The notes beneath the pieces were generated by a model. That model made no database searches. It saw only the letters and a program-made list of their open reading frames with translations, and was not told the origin of the DNA. 28,053 bases of DNA from a virus. The number at the start of each line of letters is the position of its first letter. Position 1 is the stretch's first letter. This document shows positions 1 through 9,078 of the stretch, piece after piece. Position numbers and translations under genes: made by a program. Location of the stretch: positions 1-28,053 of the IMG/VR virus record IMGVR_UViG_3300010149_000110; one strand, written 5' to 3'.

Positions 1-1338
1 GCCAGCTCCGCTGTCCCCCGTATTATTAGCGCCAACAAGTAGATTACCGCTCGTATCATTAACTTTAAGATAGTTAAGATAATTGAATCCTCTGTATCCA
101 GTGGTTGCAGTAAGTTCTTGATCAAGTTCAAAATCTTCTTTTGTATTTCCATCAGCAAAAGAAACTCTATTATTCTGTAGTTGTGTATTATCAACACCAA
201 CAGCAGCAATAGTTACATGTCCGTTGCTGTCAACATCAAAATCTTCTTGTGCAAAAGAAGCAAGTCCTTTCTGTTCTACTGCTGCTGCACCGAGATATCT
301 CCATCCGCCAGTATCAGAAGTATCAGTATGAGTTGGAGCACCACCACCTGAAGCAATTGCTGTGATTGATTGATATACTCTACTGCTATCTTCAATAATC
401 TGGTATCTAGCATATGTTGTACCTGCTGCATATGCCGCATACTTACTACCCTCGGTAGCAGTAGCAATAGGTACATTCGTTACGGTTGTTAAACGCCCTT
501 TATCGTCAACAGAGAACTTAGAAGCATTAACAGTCTCTGTACCAAAAGGTTCTCCACCACTACCAGCTTGAGATACTGAAGTGAGAGATTCTGTATTATA
601 ATCTCCAGGAACAACGTTTGATTGAACCGACAGTGAGATAAGAGGATTACCACTAATACCACCACCGTCAGTAATAACAATCTGACCAGCAGCACCAGTA
701 ATAAGTCTGGTCTCAACAACACCTGCTGCAGTTTTTGAATATAAACCAGTACCAGTTTCGTCTGAGATTGCTTCTAAGTTTGCATTCCAAGGTTGTGCTA
801 AAGTTGTATCACTAGTTGCAGAACCATCAAGACCATAATCCGTAAGATTTAGTTGAGCAGGAGTTCTAGCATTTATAACTCTACCCTTCTGGTCAACAGT
901 AACTTCAGTAAATGTTCTAGTAGTAGTACTTAAACCACCTTCCAAGTAATGAGGAAGAGTATTGATCAGTGATAAAGAAGTACTTAAGTTTAAGTTTTGG
1001 GAACCATCAAAGTTGCCAGTTGCTGTTACATCACTAGATAACTGAATCTGTCTAGTCTGTTCAAGTCTAGTTGATGTTGAAGCATTACCAATAAGAGTTG
1101 ACGTGATAGTACCCGCAGAAAAACTTCCATCTGCGTCTCTTTGTACAAGAGTATTTGGAGTATTAGTGTTGGACTCTACAGGGCGCTCATATCTTAGCGT
1201 GTTCCATGCCGTTGCACCATCACCGATTTTGAACCGACCAGTATCGAGTTCAATTCCAAGTTCACCCTGTGCAAGAGTTGGATTCGCGTTTGCCCATTCC
1301 TGAGCACCACCGCGTCTTAACTGTATTCTATTTGCCAT
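1..1338 (-). CDS. Tail fiber protein, N-terminal 446 residues (3' end beyond the window)
   Basis: The frame is open from ATG at 1338 to base 1 with no stop, so the C-terminus is outside the window. The N-terminus (MANRIQLRRGGAQEWANAN, then LAQGELGIELDTGRFKIGDG) has the pattern of the N-terminal domain found on many phage fibers and on the major tropism determinant: RRG, W, NP, GE-G, D, FKIGDG, W. In that family it anchors the fiber to the virion. A motif of the type F-x-V-D-x-x-G-R-[VL] recurs near residues 140-152, 273-283 and 365-376 (FTEVTVDQKGRV, FSVDDKGRL, DFDVDSNGHV), as expected of a repetitive fiber shaft. Residues about 300-345 (YAAGTTYARYQI, then VYQSI, ending GGWRYLG) resemble a small CBM5/12-like carbohydrate-binding module, a weak call. 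The gene has its own late promoter at 1375-1383 just after a terminator. No clear Shine-Dalgarno sequence precedes ATG (GTCGTAAAAAATG). Role: probably host recognition; the receptor is unknown. Confidence 0.85.
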   Translation of the reverse strand, partial: MANRIQLRRGGAQEWANANPTLAQGELGIELDTGRFKIGDGATAWNTLRYERPVESNTNTPNTLVQRDADGSFSAGTITSTLIGNASTSTRLEQTRQIQLSSDVTATGNFDGSQNLNLSTSLSLINTLPHYLEGGLSTTTRTFTEVTVDQKGRVINARTPAQLNLTDYGLDGSATSDTTLAQPWNANLEAISDETGTGLYSKTAAGVVETRLITGAAGQIVITDGGGISGNPLISLSVQSNVVPGDYNTESLTSVSQAGSGGEPFGTETVNASKFSVDDKGRLTTVTNVPIATATEGSKYAAYAAGTTYARYQIIEDSSRVYQSITAIASGGGAPTHTDTSDTGGWRYLGAAAVEQKGLASFAQEDFDVDSNGHVTIAAVGVDNTQLQNNRVSFADGNTKEDFELDQELTATTGYRGFNYLNYLKVNDTSGNLLVGANNTGDSGAG

Positions 1339-1374
1339 TTTTTACGACAACTCGATAGTGATTATGCTTCCAAG

Positions 1375-1383
1375 TTATTTATG
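1375..1383 (-). promoter_or_regulatory. T4-type late promoter box for the tail fiber gene
   Basis: The minus strand reads CATAAATAA inside CGCATAAATAACT. This 13-base string is identical to the one upstream of the 406-aa gene (16108-16120). It matches the TATAAATA-like late box read by gp55-type sigma factors in T4-like phages. It lies 36 bases before the fiber ATG and directly after the terminator at 1391-1411, so the fiber gene is probably a separate late transcript. There is no -35 element, as expected for late promoters of this type. Confidence 0.72.
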
Positions 1384-1390
1384 CGTAATA

Positions 1391-1411
1391 GAAAAGGGGC
1401 ATTTCTGCCCC
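1391..1411 (-). terminator. Intrinsic terminator after the gp8 unit
   Basis: On the minus strand the sequence reads GGGGCA-GAAA-TGCCCC followed by TTTTC. This is a perfect six-pair GC-rich stem (1406-1411 with 1396-1401) with a GAAA tetraloop and a short U tract. It begins eight bases after the stop codon of the 72-residue gene. It should end the transcript carrying gp8, the 2402-aa gene and the two small genes. It is the only convincing intrinsic terminator I found between genes in this window. Confidence 0.85.
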
Positions 1412-1418
1412 CATTGTA

Positions 1419-1637
1419 TCACTCTTCAGTTTCTTCTTCTTCTGGAGGTTGGGAAGCGGTTTCTTCCTCCTGAGGGTTATAATATTCAAGTGCCTCAATA
1501 GCACCCTGAAGTTTCAGTCCCGTTGTTTCATTTTCTTTAATTTTAGCAGCAAGTTGCTGATTCTCAGTAATGATTGCTTGAAGACGCTCTTTAAATTGAG
1601 AGAGCATGTCAACCTGAGGAACTTGTTCAATCGTCAT
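1419..1637 (-). CDS. Small helical protein with acidic tail, function unknown (72 aa)
   Basis: This short protein has two parts. Residues about 5-50 are predicted helix with a leucine/isoleucine heptad-like pattern (MLSQFKERLQAIITENQQLAAKIKENE), which suggests a coiled coil. The C-terminal 20 residues are very acidic (EEETASQPPEEEETEE). There is no signal peptide or membrane segment. Its ATG overlaps the stop of the upstream 78-residue gene by four bases (ATGA), so the two are probably translationally coupled. The RBS is weak (AAAGAGAACAAATTATG). A terminator follows within ten bases. Its place between a large virion protein gene and a fiber gene makes a minor structural or assembly role possible, but this is inferred only from context. 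The gene is supported by its tight packing. Confidence 0.75.
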   Translation of the reverse strand: MTIEQVPQVDMLSQFKERLQAIITENQQLAAKIKENETTGLKLQGAIEALEYYNPQEEETASQPPEEEETEE

Positions 1638-1870
1638 AATTTGTTCTCTTTACTTTGGACTAACGTTAGTAAAAGTGATTTGATATCACTCAGATCCGAT
1701 TTTAACTCAGAAACTTCGTTTTGTAAAGTGGTGAACTCTTCCTGCTTCATCTTATCTGCTTTATATGCTGCCATATATTTCTGATATGTATCAGAATCAG
1801 AACACAGTACAGAACCCGTTTCCGAGTTTCTGTACCAGTTATCTTTATTTTTTACAGGAATGTGTGACAT
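1634..1870 (-). CDS. Small protein with C-terminal coiled coil, function unknown (78 aa)
   Basis: The N-terminal half (MSHIPVKNKDNWYRNSET, then SVLCSDSDTYQKYMAAYK) resembles a small conserved motif I associate with T4-like marine phages: an Arg-rich start, a residue pair like NSD/NTD, then Y-x-x-Y. The C-terminal half (residues about 42-75) is a heptad-patterned helix (LQNEVSELKSDLSDIKSLLLTLV), typical of a coiled coil. No enzyme motif is visible. Its ATG shares one base with the stop of the 2402-aa gene (TAATG), and its stop overlaps the start of the next small gene (ATGA). No good Shine-Dalgarno sequence is present (CTCTTGCTGTATAATG), so reinitiation after the large gene is likely. It could be a small virion component or assembly factor; the sequence does not decide. 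Confidence 0.75.
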   Translation of the reverse strand: MSHIPVKNKDNWYRNSETGSVLCSDSDTYQKYMAAYKADKMKQEEFTTLQNEVSELKSDLSDIKSLLLTLVQSKENKL

Positions 1871-4800
1871 TATACAGCAAGAGCAATTGCTCTCAAATCT
1901 TTGATTATAGGAACCAAGGATTGGTTTGGAGATACAAACAGTACCTTGATTTGATACTGATCGAAGTTCAGACCACTTACCTCGTACTCATATTCACTGA
2001 AAATTTGAGTCTCCGATGTAACTGGTATGTTGGAACCTTCTGCGGGGAAGAAGTTAAATCCTAATTCTTCAATAGGAGTTGTAGAACCAATCGGTCGTAC
2101 TCTATATAGGACCTTAATCGTTGTGTTAGGAGGACGGTATCCTGTAAAATACAATTTGATAGAACCTGAAGGATTCTTCAAATCAGCAGTTCTTGTAATG
2201 TAAACTGCCTCATGCTTATCACCAACGGCAAGGTTTGCACTGTTGACATCGGCAGGATTATTAATCCTATTAGATACCAATGTGGCAGATAATCTATCAG
2301 TATCAATGACAGGACTGATGTTAGTCTTTTCACTAATCATCGTTAGGTCTAGTCTGAATGACTTAGCGCCACTCAGTTCTGCAGATTCATTGACTGTAGA
2401 ACAAATCAATGCAGGTTTTTCGAGATAGTTATCTGTTCCTAAGATAACATCATTGAATACCCCATCGTTAGCAAATGATGCTTGTGCCAGAGACGTGCCA
2501 TCATTGATTGATGTACCACTGATCGTATTAATTCGAGCAGTAATATCTGTCTTAGGTAGCAACATTCTCTCAATCTGAGGAACGAGAACATTATATTGAA
2601 CATTTTGTGTAGCAGTAATATTAGTACCACCACCAATAATACCCAATCTAGCAATAGACGAGGTGCTCAATTCATAGTAATCAAGAGTAGGATTCAAGAT
2701 TCCTGTATGAGTCTTATTAAGTTGAGGTAGTGGAATACCATCTAAGTTATAGCATTCAACAACTGATTCATCTGCATGAGATACAGCAGTCGTACCATCA
2801 ACACCTCTTTCGTATACAGTAATAGTTTTATTATCACCGCTGATTGCACTATAAGAAATAATCTCATCGCCAATCTTAATAAATCCAACATTACTTACAG
2901 AAACTGCAAGACCGTTAATAACTTTATGGAATGCTGTAGCATCCGATACCGAAATACTAACATCAGATGCAGAAAGTGATGCGGTTAATGAAGTATCACT
3001 AACCTCAGAAACTATACCGCTAATAACTACATTGTTAGAACTGCTATGCATACAGTGATTACTGTGATAAACACGAACCTTTCTTTGTGCAGTGCTATAA
3101 GTAGGTGTTGCACTAACGAACGAATCGCTAACTGCAGAAGCTTCAACAGCATCTCCACTGTAAACAATTGAACTAACTGTTGCTGTGATAGAAGAAGTTC
3201 CACCAGAGATAGTCTCTGTGGTAGGAGTAAAGTCAGTAGATACATAACGAAGTGTCAATGTATTGGTTCCTGAGTTCCAAGTTACAACTTCTGCAGTTGG
3301 TGCATCAGCACTATTACCAGTAATAGTTTCACCAGGAGTAAAGTCTCCTGTGGGAGTACTAACAACCATAGTTGCTAGTGTCTTAGATGAAACTACACGG
3401 TTAGAAATGGATCCACCAGTGTTAGAACCTGCTGCCCAAGTACCATTAATATCATTGATTGTCAATAGAACTCCAGCAACAGTAGTTGTTACAGCGGAGA
3501 TAGTACCTTCTGCTAAAGTCGTTTTCTGGTAGATACGAGATCCAACGGTATAAGGTAATGTAGTTGAGTTTAATGTCAGAACTAACTCAGGAGTGAATGT
3601 TTGAATAGCATCTCTGCGAAGATTCAACTCACCACCATTACCTCTTGCTAATGCTGAATTATTAACAACCAATCTACTGTTCAATGTATTGGTGAAGTCT
3701 GCACGGTTAACGATAAACTTGAGATCTTCATACTGGTCAGCAGTCCATGTAGATGCGTTCTGTGATTTGAATAGAACACCAGCATATGGTTGCTCAGAAA
3801 TTGTTCTGTCTCCAGTAATATCTTGCTCACCCATTCTAGAGATCCAGATCTGATAAGAGTTGGAGTCTGATAGGAGAACAAAACAATGTTCAACTGACTG
3901 AGGAATGAATACTGGTGCATCAAACGTAAACTTAGTAGGAACAGCAGCAGTTTCTGATAACTGAACAGTATCAGGTTCAAGGGTTACATCGGAGAATGGC
4001 AGAATGGTTGTTGTTGGATAACCATTTTCCATAGTTCTGATTTGCATCGAAACAGGAATATTGTCATCTTTCTTGAAGAAATATACATCAATAGAAGTCA
4101 GGAATACACCATCAGTTTCATCAACAATGAATGATTGTGCCAGAGGGTCATACCAACCAATCTGTCTAATCTCAGTTCTAGTAGAACGAACTGTTCTATT
4201 CTGAGTTACGGTATCACGAACAACTTCAGCATTACGAACAGCAAGAACATTTTCTTGGATAGTGTTCAAAGTACCAGATGCTTCATAATTAGTTTCAGCA
4301 GCAGATGCAACAGCACCCCCAAGACGTGAATCGGTGTCAGATGTAGACAATCTCAATGTTCTAGTACCAGTTGCCCATCTAGGATTGGTGTCAAGAGATG
4401 GAGACGGAATAAAGAATGAAGATCTGAGTTTACCGAAACGATCTGAAATTAAACGACGGTCTCTTACAACTGCTGTTGCACCAGAAGTACCAACTAGAAC
4501 TTCCTGAACTTGGAAGTTACCATAGTAATCACCAGTTGCCTGCTTCGATAGTTCAACAGTATCGATATTCAGGAATGCTGTTGTAGATGCATAAGACTCA
4601 GGAAGTACACTGTCATCATATGGATTGAATCTATAGAAGTCATTTGGTGCAGCAACTTTAAACTTACATCCAGAGGTCAAACCTGTTACAGTTTCACCGA
4701 TAACGAATGGTGTTGAGTTTGTTCTGGTATCAATCGATGGATCCTTAATGATTTCAATCATTTTAGGAATTTGATAATCGACTGTAGATCTACCATCAAA

Positions 4801-7800
4801 GAATGAATAGAAACGAGTTCTTGGCTTTAAACGAGCAACATCAACGTCAATGTTTCTAGAACGAATCCAAGGAATACTAGTACTAGAAAGAATACTATCA
4901 CCTAAGGATTGTCTGTCAATTCTAGGAATAACTCTACTTCTTACACCCTGACGAGTTTGTGAACCTGTCGTTTCAAGTGTTGTTGTTCTATTAATACGAC
5001 GCATACCACGACCACCCCAGACACCAGGGTTAGGTGATCTACCTCTATCTTGTGCCAACCATCCGCTGTTTCTGGTAGTTCTAGAACCAAGAGTTCTTTC
5101 ACCAGTCCAATTAGTTTGCCATGCTCTCCATTGAATAGGAGCAAAACCATTCTGGTCAACATTCAGTTCAGAAGAAACTTGTTGGAAATCTCCTTCAATT
5201 TGTGTGACTCTTGCAGGAACTCTGGAAGTATCCAACCAATCATCAGAACCAGGAGTTAATGTAATACGTCCAATATATGTGAAGACATTAAATGGGTTGA
5301 TATTTTCAACTCTAGATGCATATGGTTGCTCAATAATCTTGAGTTCAGTGTAAGGTAATGTAATTAGAGGACCAGTCTGCTGATAATTTGTTGATAGACT
5401 CTCATTAATAATTAAAGGCACATTGGTTGTGTAGTGCGCTGGACGACATTCTCCAAACTCAAAATCAAGTGCTGCTGAGAAATCTTCATGAGCAGTATCA
5501 GATTTGCCGTGATCACTAAAGTCGTCAACAATAAATCCATTCTTTAAACGATTCTTTCCACTAGAATCCAAAATCTGACTATTAAAAGTATCACTTTCAA
5601 GTAGATTGAGTGATGTGTAATATTCAACTTGATCTAGACGACGCTCAATAGCACCGATATCACGCATTGTATAGCGTCTGTTATCGGAACGAACAATTAC
5701 AGTGTCATTTTCAGGATCAAAACCATATGGTTTGTGACTAATAGTAGCAAGAAGCATACCATCTTTCAAATCATCGGGTTCTTCTGGAGTATCCGAAGAC
5801 TTACCTTTGATAATCTGGAACTCACCATCTGGTGTGATGAATGCTTTATCCTTTCTAGGCAGATACCAATTAAAGTCACAGCGGAAATTGCTGTTCAACT
5901 TAGGAATATCAAAAACAGTTGCGTTCGGAGTGCCTGAGATATTAAAGACTCGTGACTTGAAGTCGAATGTAGAGCAGTTTACGTATGCTGGAGATGATAC
6001 AGTACCAGTTCCACTATACAAATTCTTTACACCTGGACGGAAATCTAGGTAATCTGCGAGGAATTTGAACTTGAAGAAGGGAATATCAGTATAATCAGTA
6101 TTCAGATATGACTGTCCACTAAAATAATCACCAGTTGAAGAATGTGTATAGTAGTCAAGAACAAGTTTCAGTTTTCTGATAGGGGCAATAGTGCCTTTCT
6201 TACGAATTACTCTTGAGATATTATAGATAAATCCAGTCTGTGCAACTTCTAGGAAGTAATTATCGGTTACCACTTTAGAACCAGCTACAACAGAACCTTC
6301 GCTGTCATTGATGATAGCAGAAATTGCTGCTCCAGTACTGTCAAAACCATCTACAGTTTCGCCAGGTAATAAGGATCCAGTAATATAAACCAAACTAAGT
6401 TTTAAACTACCTGATGCAAAATCGACAACCTTTGCTCTTGCTTTGGATGTTCTACCAGTTACAATAGTGCCATTGGCAAAGAATACAGGTTCAACTAAAA
6501 CTACTGATGGAATGACAGGATCGTTATCATCATTAGACTCATATACGGCATGTAATCTATAACTATCTGTCAGACCGAGTGATAATTCCCTATCTTCGAT
6601 TCTAGTACCATAAAGGTTAGAATAAGTTAAACTATAATTTTGCTTATCTAAATTAGCAATAGTGTTTGTTACTTTTAAAACAAACATCTCATTGCCAGAT
6701 TTAGTTTTTCTGACAGTTACATTCTTAGAAATCGTAGCAGTTACTTTAACTGATGTGATATTTGTAAGATTTTCAATCTGCAGAGTAGTTCTATCTGCTG
6801 ATGTGAATGAGATATAACCAAGAGCACTAGTAGTAACAGTATCTAGTGTGATTTGATCTCCAACAGGATGAGTGGAATTTGTACCTGCTAATACAGTTAC
6901 AGTATATGTTTGATCAGTAATACTTTCAAACTGCTCATTCTCTGGTAATGTGATTGAGATTGAATCTGAAGAAACTGTTTGAGCATCAAAAGTTCTTCTA
7001 ACGATCATAGATTCGTCAGAGATACTCTTAATATACTTCTTAGGCATATCACTAAGAAGATCTGCATTAGCAACATCAAATAATTGAGTTCTATATCTAA
7101 GTAAAGTATTATAAGTTCCTGCACTAGGGAAGTTGCTGCTAGGAGGAGTTACATTAACAGTCTGAGATGCATAATTGAAGATTGATGCGACACCTCCAGT
7201 AGCAAGATTGCCAGGAGTAACTAGATCAACAGTTACAAATTCAGTACTATTAAAGAAGATTTTGTCTCCAGGACGAAGATCCAGAGCAAAGTTTGACTGA
7301 AGACCTGTGATAGTTTCAGATCCACCAGTTGCATCATAAGTGAAAGTACTACCTTCCACCAATTGAACATCTTCAAGAACTACATCAGCAGTAAATTCAA
7401 TAGCAAGAGTTGATTCATCTCTTGCAACAAACTGACGTGTATCAGAATACTGATAAGTATGGATATGATTGATAGTATCAAGGAATGATCCATCAAGCAG
7501 AAGCATTTCATTCTGTAGGAATGTTCCTTCTACTTGATATACATCAACTCTATCACTAGAAGTTGTGGCAGATACAATATATGCTCTAGCACCAGAAGTT
7601 CCACCAACTACCAAAGAACCCTGAGGGATACTCTTAGCACTAGCGAGTTCTAATACAGTGAACATCTGAACATCCATGATATTCAGTTTGTACTGATCAT
7701 CAGTGTTACCGAAGGTGTTATCAGGATCGGCAAGATGCTCGATTGATGTGACTCTGGCATATCCAATCAAATCTCCTGCAGCAGAACCTGCAGAAGAAGT

Positions 7801-9078
7801 GGCAACATCTCTCAGTTCTACAGTGTGATACGCATTAGTAATAGTGGAACCCGATGTATTAGGGAATCCAAAGATGTTATTAACATTGCTATAGTTACCC
7901 ATTTCAAATGGGACAATAACATTTTGTGCATCTAAAGTTTCACGAGGTTTATCTAAATCTACATACGATGGAGAAAGACGTTTAACTCTATAACCTCTAA
8001 TGTATGCAACACCAGCACCAAATTCAACAGCATACTTATCATCAGAGGTAACAGTTCCATTGGAAGTTGTCATCCCTGCAGGATATACACCATTATTGAA
8101 TCCATCGTCAAGACTTTCTCTGACAGTGATTTCAAAATCTTTTACAACATAGTTGCCAGATTCTTCATAAGTCCTTAATGCAAGACCCTTTTCTAATTCA
8201 TTTAATGCAGTTCTATCAACTAACTTCTCTACCTTAGAGTTGTTGATACGAAGGAGTTCGATAAAGTTCTTATCGGCATCATCAGTTAGAAGTTTCTTGA
8301 TTAATGTTGTCTTGATTCTAAATCTATGAGAACCAGGAGCAGCATAGTTAGATGTTCCAGCAGCGTTATCGTTAAGACTAAGGTCGTCTTCTGGGGTAAC
8401 AATCGATTCTTGAATGTTGAGACCGATACGATAGGAGGGGTTACTTCCATACTGGTCAAGAAGGATATACTGATAATCTACATCGACAAAGAAACCTCTG
8501 ATGAAGTACACACCTTGCTGTACATACGAAACAGAACCTTGCTGTAGTGCATCTGTAGGCAGTAACTGAGCGAAGGGAGAACCCACCTCAATTAGAGTTG
8601 TGCCGAAAGTAATTTCTGTATTTGTAACTAACTGTTCATTACTTGCAAACAGTTCAGTTGAATTATCAGTACCACCAGATTCAATATACTTTACATATAA
8701 GGTAATATATCCTTTATCAGATTCGGTAGAAGAGATGCTGTATAGAACTTTTGCCTTAACACCAGTTGACAGACCTTCAATAATCAATCCATTTAATTGA
8801 GACCTGTAAGACTCAACATCGGCACCAAGGAATGACTCCTGAAGCATGATAGCGTCAACTGTCAGGTCATAACCTACTTGACCTGGAATGACCATTGCGC
8901 CATCCTTGAACAGGTGAGAACCTACATTCTCAACCTGGTTTTGCAGAATGCTCTGCATCGTGGTAAGTTCTCTTGCCTGAATTGGAAAACCAGGACGAAA
9001 TAGAACTCGATAAAAATTCTTATCTTTATCGAAATCGTCGTAATAGGGTGTAACGTTTAGATTGGTATTTTGTGCCAT
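1870..9078 (-). CDS. Large virion structural protein with DUF4815-type N-terminus (2402 aa)
   Basis: The N-terminus (residues about 5-60: PYYDDFDKDKNFYRVLFRPG, then QARELTTMQSIL and HLFKDGAMVIPG) is the hallmark start of DUF4815 proteins, large virion proteins of T4-like marine and other big myoviruses. The domain probably occupies the first several hundred residues. Later segments include repeats of the GE-x-[VI]-[TS]-G type (near residues 868-930, 1459-1475 and 1908-1970). A module near 2070-2110 has the form IGDEIISY then ERGVDGTTAVSH. Between residues 1650 and 1790 lies WYDPLAQSFIVDE followed by VYFFKKDDNIP, a beta-rich segment common in phage baseplate-attached proteins. No enzyme motif or coiled coil is evident. 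The ATG shares one base with the gp8 stop (TAATG) and lacks a clear Shine-Dalgarno sequence, so its synthesis is probably coupled to gp8. A role as a large baseplate-peripheral or spike-like protein is inferred from family and position. Confidence 0.85.
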   Translation of the reverse strand: MAQNTNLNVTPYYDDFDKDKNFYRVLFRPGFPIQARELTTMQSILQNQVENVGSHLFKDGAMVIPGQVGYDLTVDAIMLQESFLGADVESYRSQLNGLIIEGLSTGVKAKVLYSISSTESDKGYITLYVKYIESGGTDNSTELFASNEQLVTNTEITFGTTLIEVGSPFAQLLPTDALQQGSVSYVQQGVYFIRGFFVDVDYQYILLDQYGSNPSYRIGLNIQESIVTPEDDLSLNDNAAGTSNYAAPGSHRFRIKTTLIKKLLTDDADKNFIELLRINNSKVEKLVDRTALNELEKGLALRTYEESGNYVVKDFEITVRESLDDGFNNGVYPAGMTTSNGTVTSDDKYAVEFGAGVAYIRGYRVKRLSPSYVDLDKPRETLDAQNVIVPFEMGNYSNVNNIFGFPNTSGSTITNAYHTVELRDVATSSAGSAAGDLIGYARVTSIEHLADPDNTFGNTDDQYKLNIMDVQMFTVLELASAKSIPQGSLVVGGTSGARAYIVSATTSSDRVDVYQVEGTFLQNEMLLLDGSFLDTINHIHTYQYSDTRQFVARDESTLAIEFTADVVLEDVQLVEGSTFTYDATGGSETITGLQSNFALDLRPGDKIFFNSTEFVTVDLVTPGNLATGGVASIFNYASQTVNVTPPSSNFPSAGTYNTLLRYRTQLFDVANADLLSDMPKKYIKSISDESMIVRRTFDAQTVSSDSISITLPENEQFESITDQTYTVTVLAGTNSTHPVGDQITLDTVTTSALGYISFTSADRTTLQIENLTNITSVKVTATISKNVTVRKTKSGNEMFVLKVTNTIANLDKQNYSLTYSNLYGTRIEDRELSLGLTDSYRLHAVYESNDDNDPVIPSVVLVEPVFFANGTIVTGRTSKARAKVVDFASGSLKLSLVYITGSLLPGETVDGFDSTGAAISAIINDSEGSVVAGSKVVTDNYFLEVAQTGFIYNISRVIRKKGTIAPIRKLKLVLDYYTHSSTGDYFSGQSYLNTDYTDIPFFKFKFLADYLDFRPGVKNLYSGTGTVSSPAYVNCSTFDFKSRVFNISGTPNATVFDIPKLNSNFRCDFNWYLPRKDKAFITPDGEFQIIKGKSSDTPEEPDDLKDGMLLATISHKPYGFDPENDTVIVRSDNRRYTMRDIGAIERRLDQVEYYTSLNLLESDTFNSQILDSSGKNRLKNGFIVDDFSDHGKSDTAHEDFSAALDFEFGECRPAHYTTNVPLIINESLSTNYQQTGPLITLPYTELKIIEQPYASRVENINPFNVFTYIGRITLTPGSDDWLDTSRVPARVTQIEGDFQQVSSELNVDQNGFAPIQWRAWQTNWTGERTLGSRTTRNSGWLAQDRGRSPNPGVWGGRGMRRINRTTTLETTGSQTRQGVRSRVIPRIDRQSLGDSILSSTSIPWIRSRNIDVDVARLKPRTRFYSFFDGRSTVDYQIPKMIEIIKDPSIDTRTNSTPFVIGETVTGLTSGCKFKVAAPNDFYRFNPYDDSVLPESYASTTAFLNIDTVELSKQATGDYYGNFQVQEVLVGTSGATAVVRDRRLISDRFGKLRSSFFIPSPSLDTNPRWATGTRTLRLSTSDTDSRLGGAVASAAETNYEASGTLNTIQENVLAVRNAEVVRDTVTQNRTVRSTRTEIRQIGWYDPLAQSFIVDETDGVFLTSIDVYFFKKDDNIPVSMQIRTMENGYPTTTILPFSDVTLEPDTVQLSETAAVPTKFTFDAPVFIPQSVEHCFVLLSDSNSYQIWISRMGEQDITGDRTISEQPYAGVLFKSQNASTWTADQYEDLKFIVNRADFTNTLNSRLVVNNSALARGNGGELNLRRDAIQTFTPELVLTLNSTTLPYTVGSRIYQKTTLAEGTISAVTTTVAGVLLTINDINGTWAAGSNTGGSISNRVVSSKTLATMVVSTPTGDFTPGETITGNSADAPTAEVVTWNSGTNTLTLRYVSTDFTPTTETISGGTSSITATVSSIVYSGDAVEASAVSDSFVSATPTYSTAQRKVRVYHSNHCMHSSSNNVVISGIVSEVSDTSLTASLSASDVSISVSDATAFHKVINGLAVSVSNVGFIKIGDEIISYSAISGDNKTITVYERGVDGTTAVSHADESVVECYNLDGIPLPQLNKTHTGILNPTLDYYELSTSSIARLGIIGGGTNITATQNVQYNVLVPQIERMLLPKTDITARINTISGTSINDGTSLAQASFANDGVFNDVILGTDNYLEKPALICSTVNESAELSGAKSFRLDLTMISEKTNISPVIDTDRLSATLVSNRINNPADVNSANLAVGDKHEAVYITRTADLKNPSGSIKLYFTGYRPPNTTIKVLYRVRPIGSTTPIEELGFNFFPAEGSNIPVTSETQIFSEYEYEVSGLNFDQYQIKVLFVSPNQSLVPIIKDLRAIALAV

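Noticed and set aside
276-722. Two short leucine-rich minus-strand frames
   Set aside because: They lie in another frame of the tail fiber gene, have low-complexity composition from GTT/ACT-rich codons, and lack their own RBS; they are shadows.
1188-1338. Diversity-generating retroelement, suggested by the Mtd-like N-terminal domain
   Set aside because: This domain is common on ordinary phage fibers. I see no reverse transcriptase, template repeat or variable repeat in the window; the fiber C-terminus is not included.
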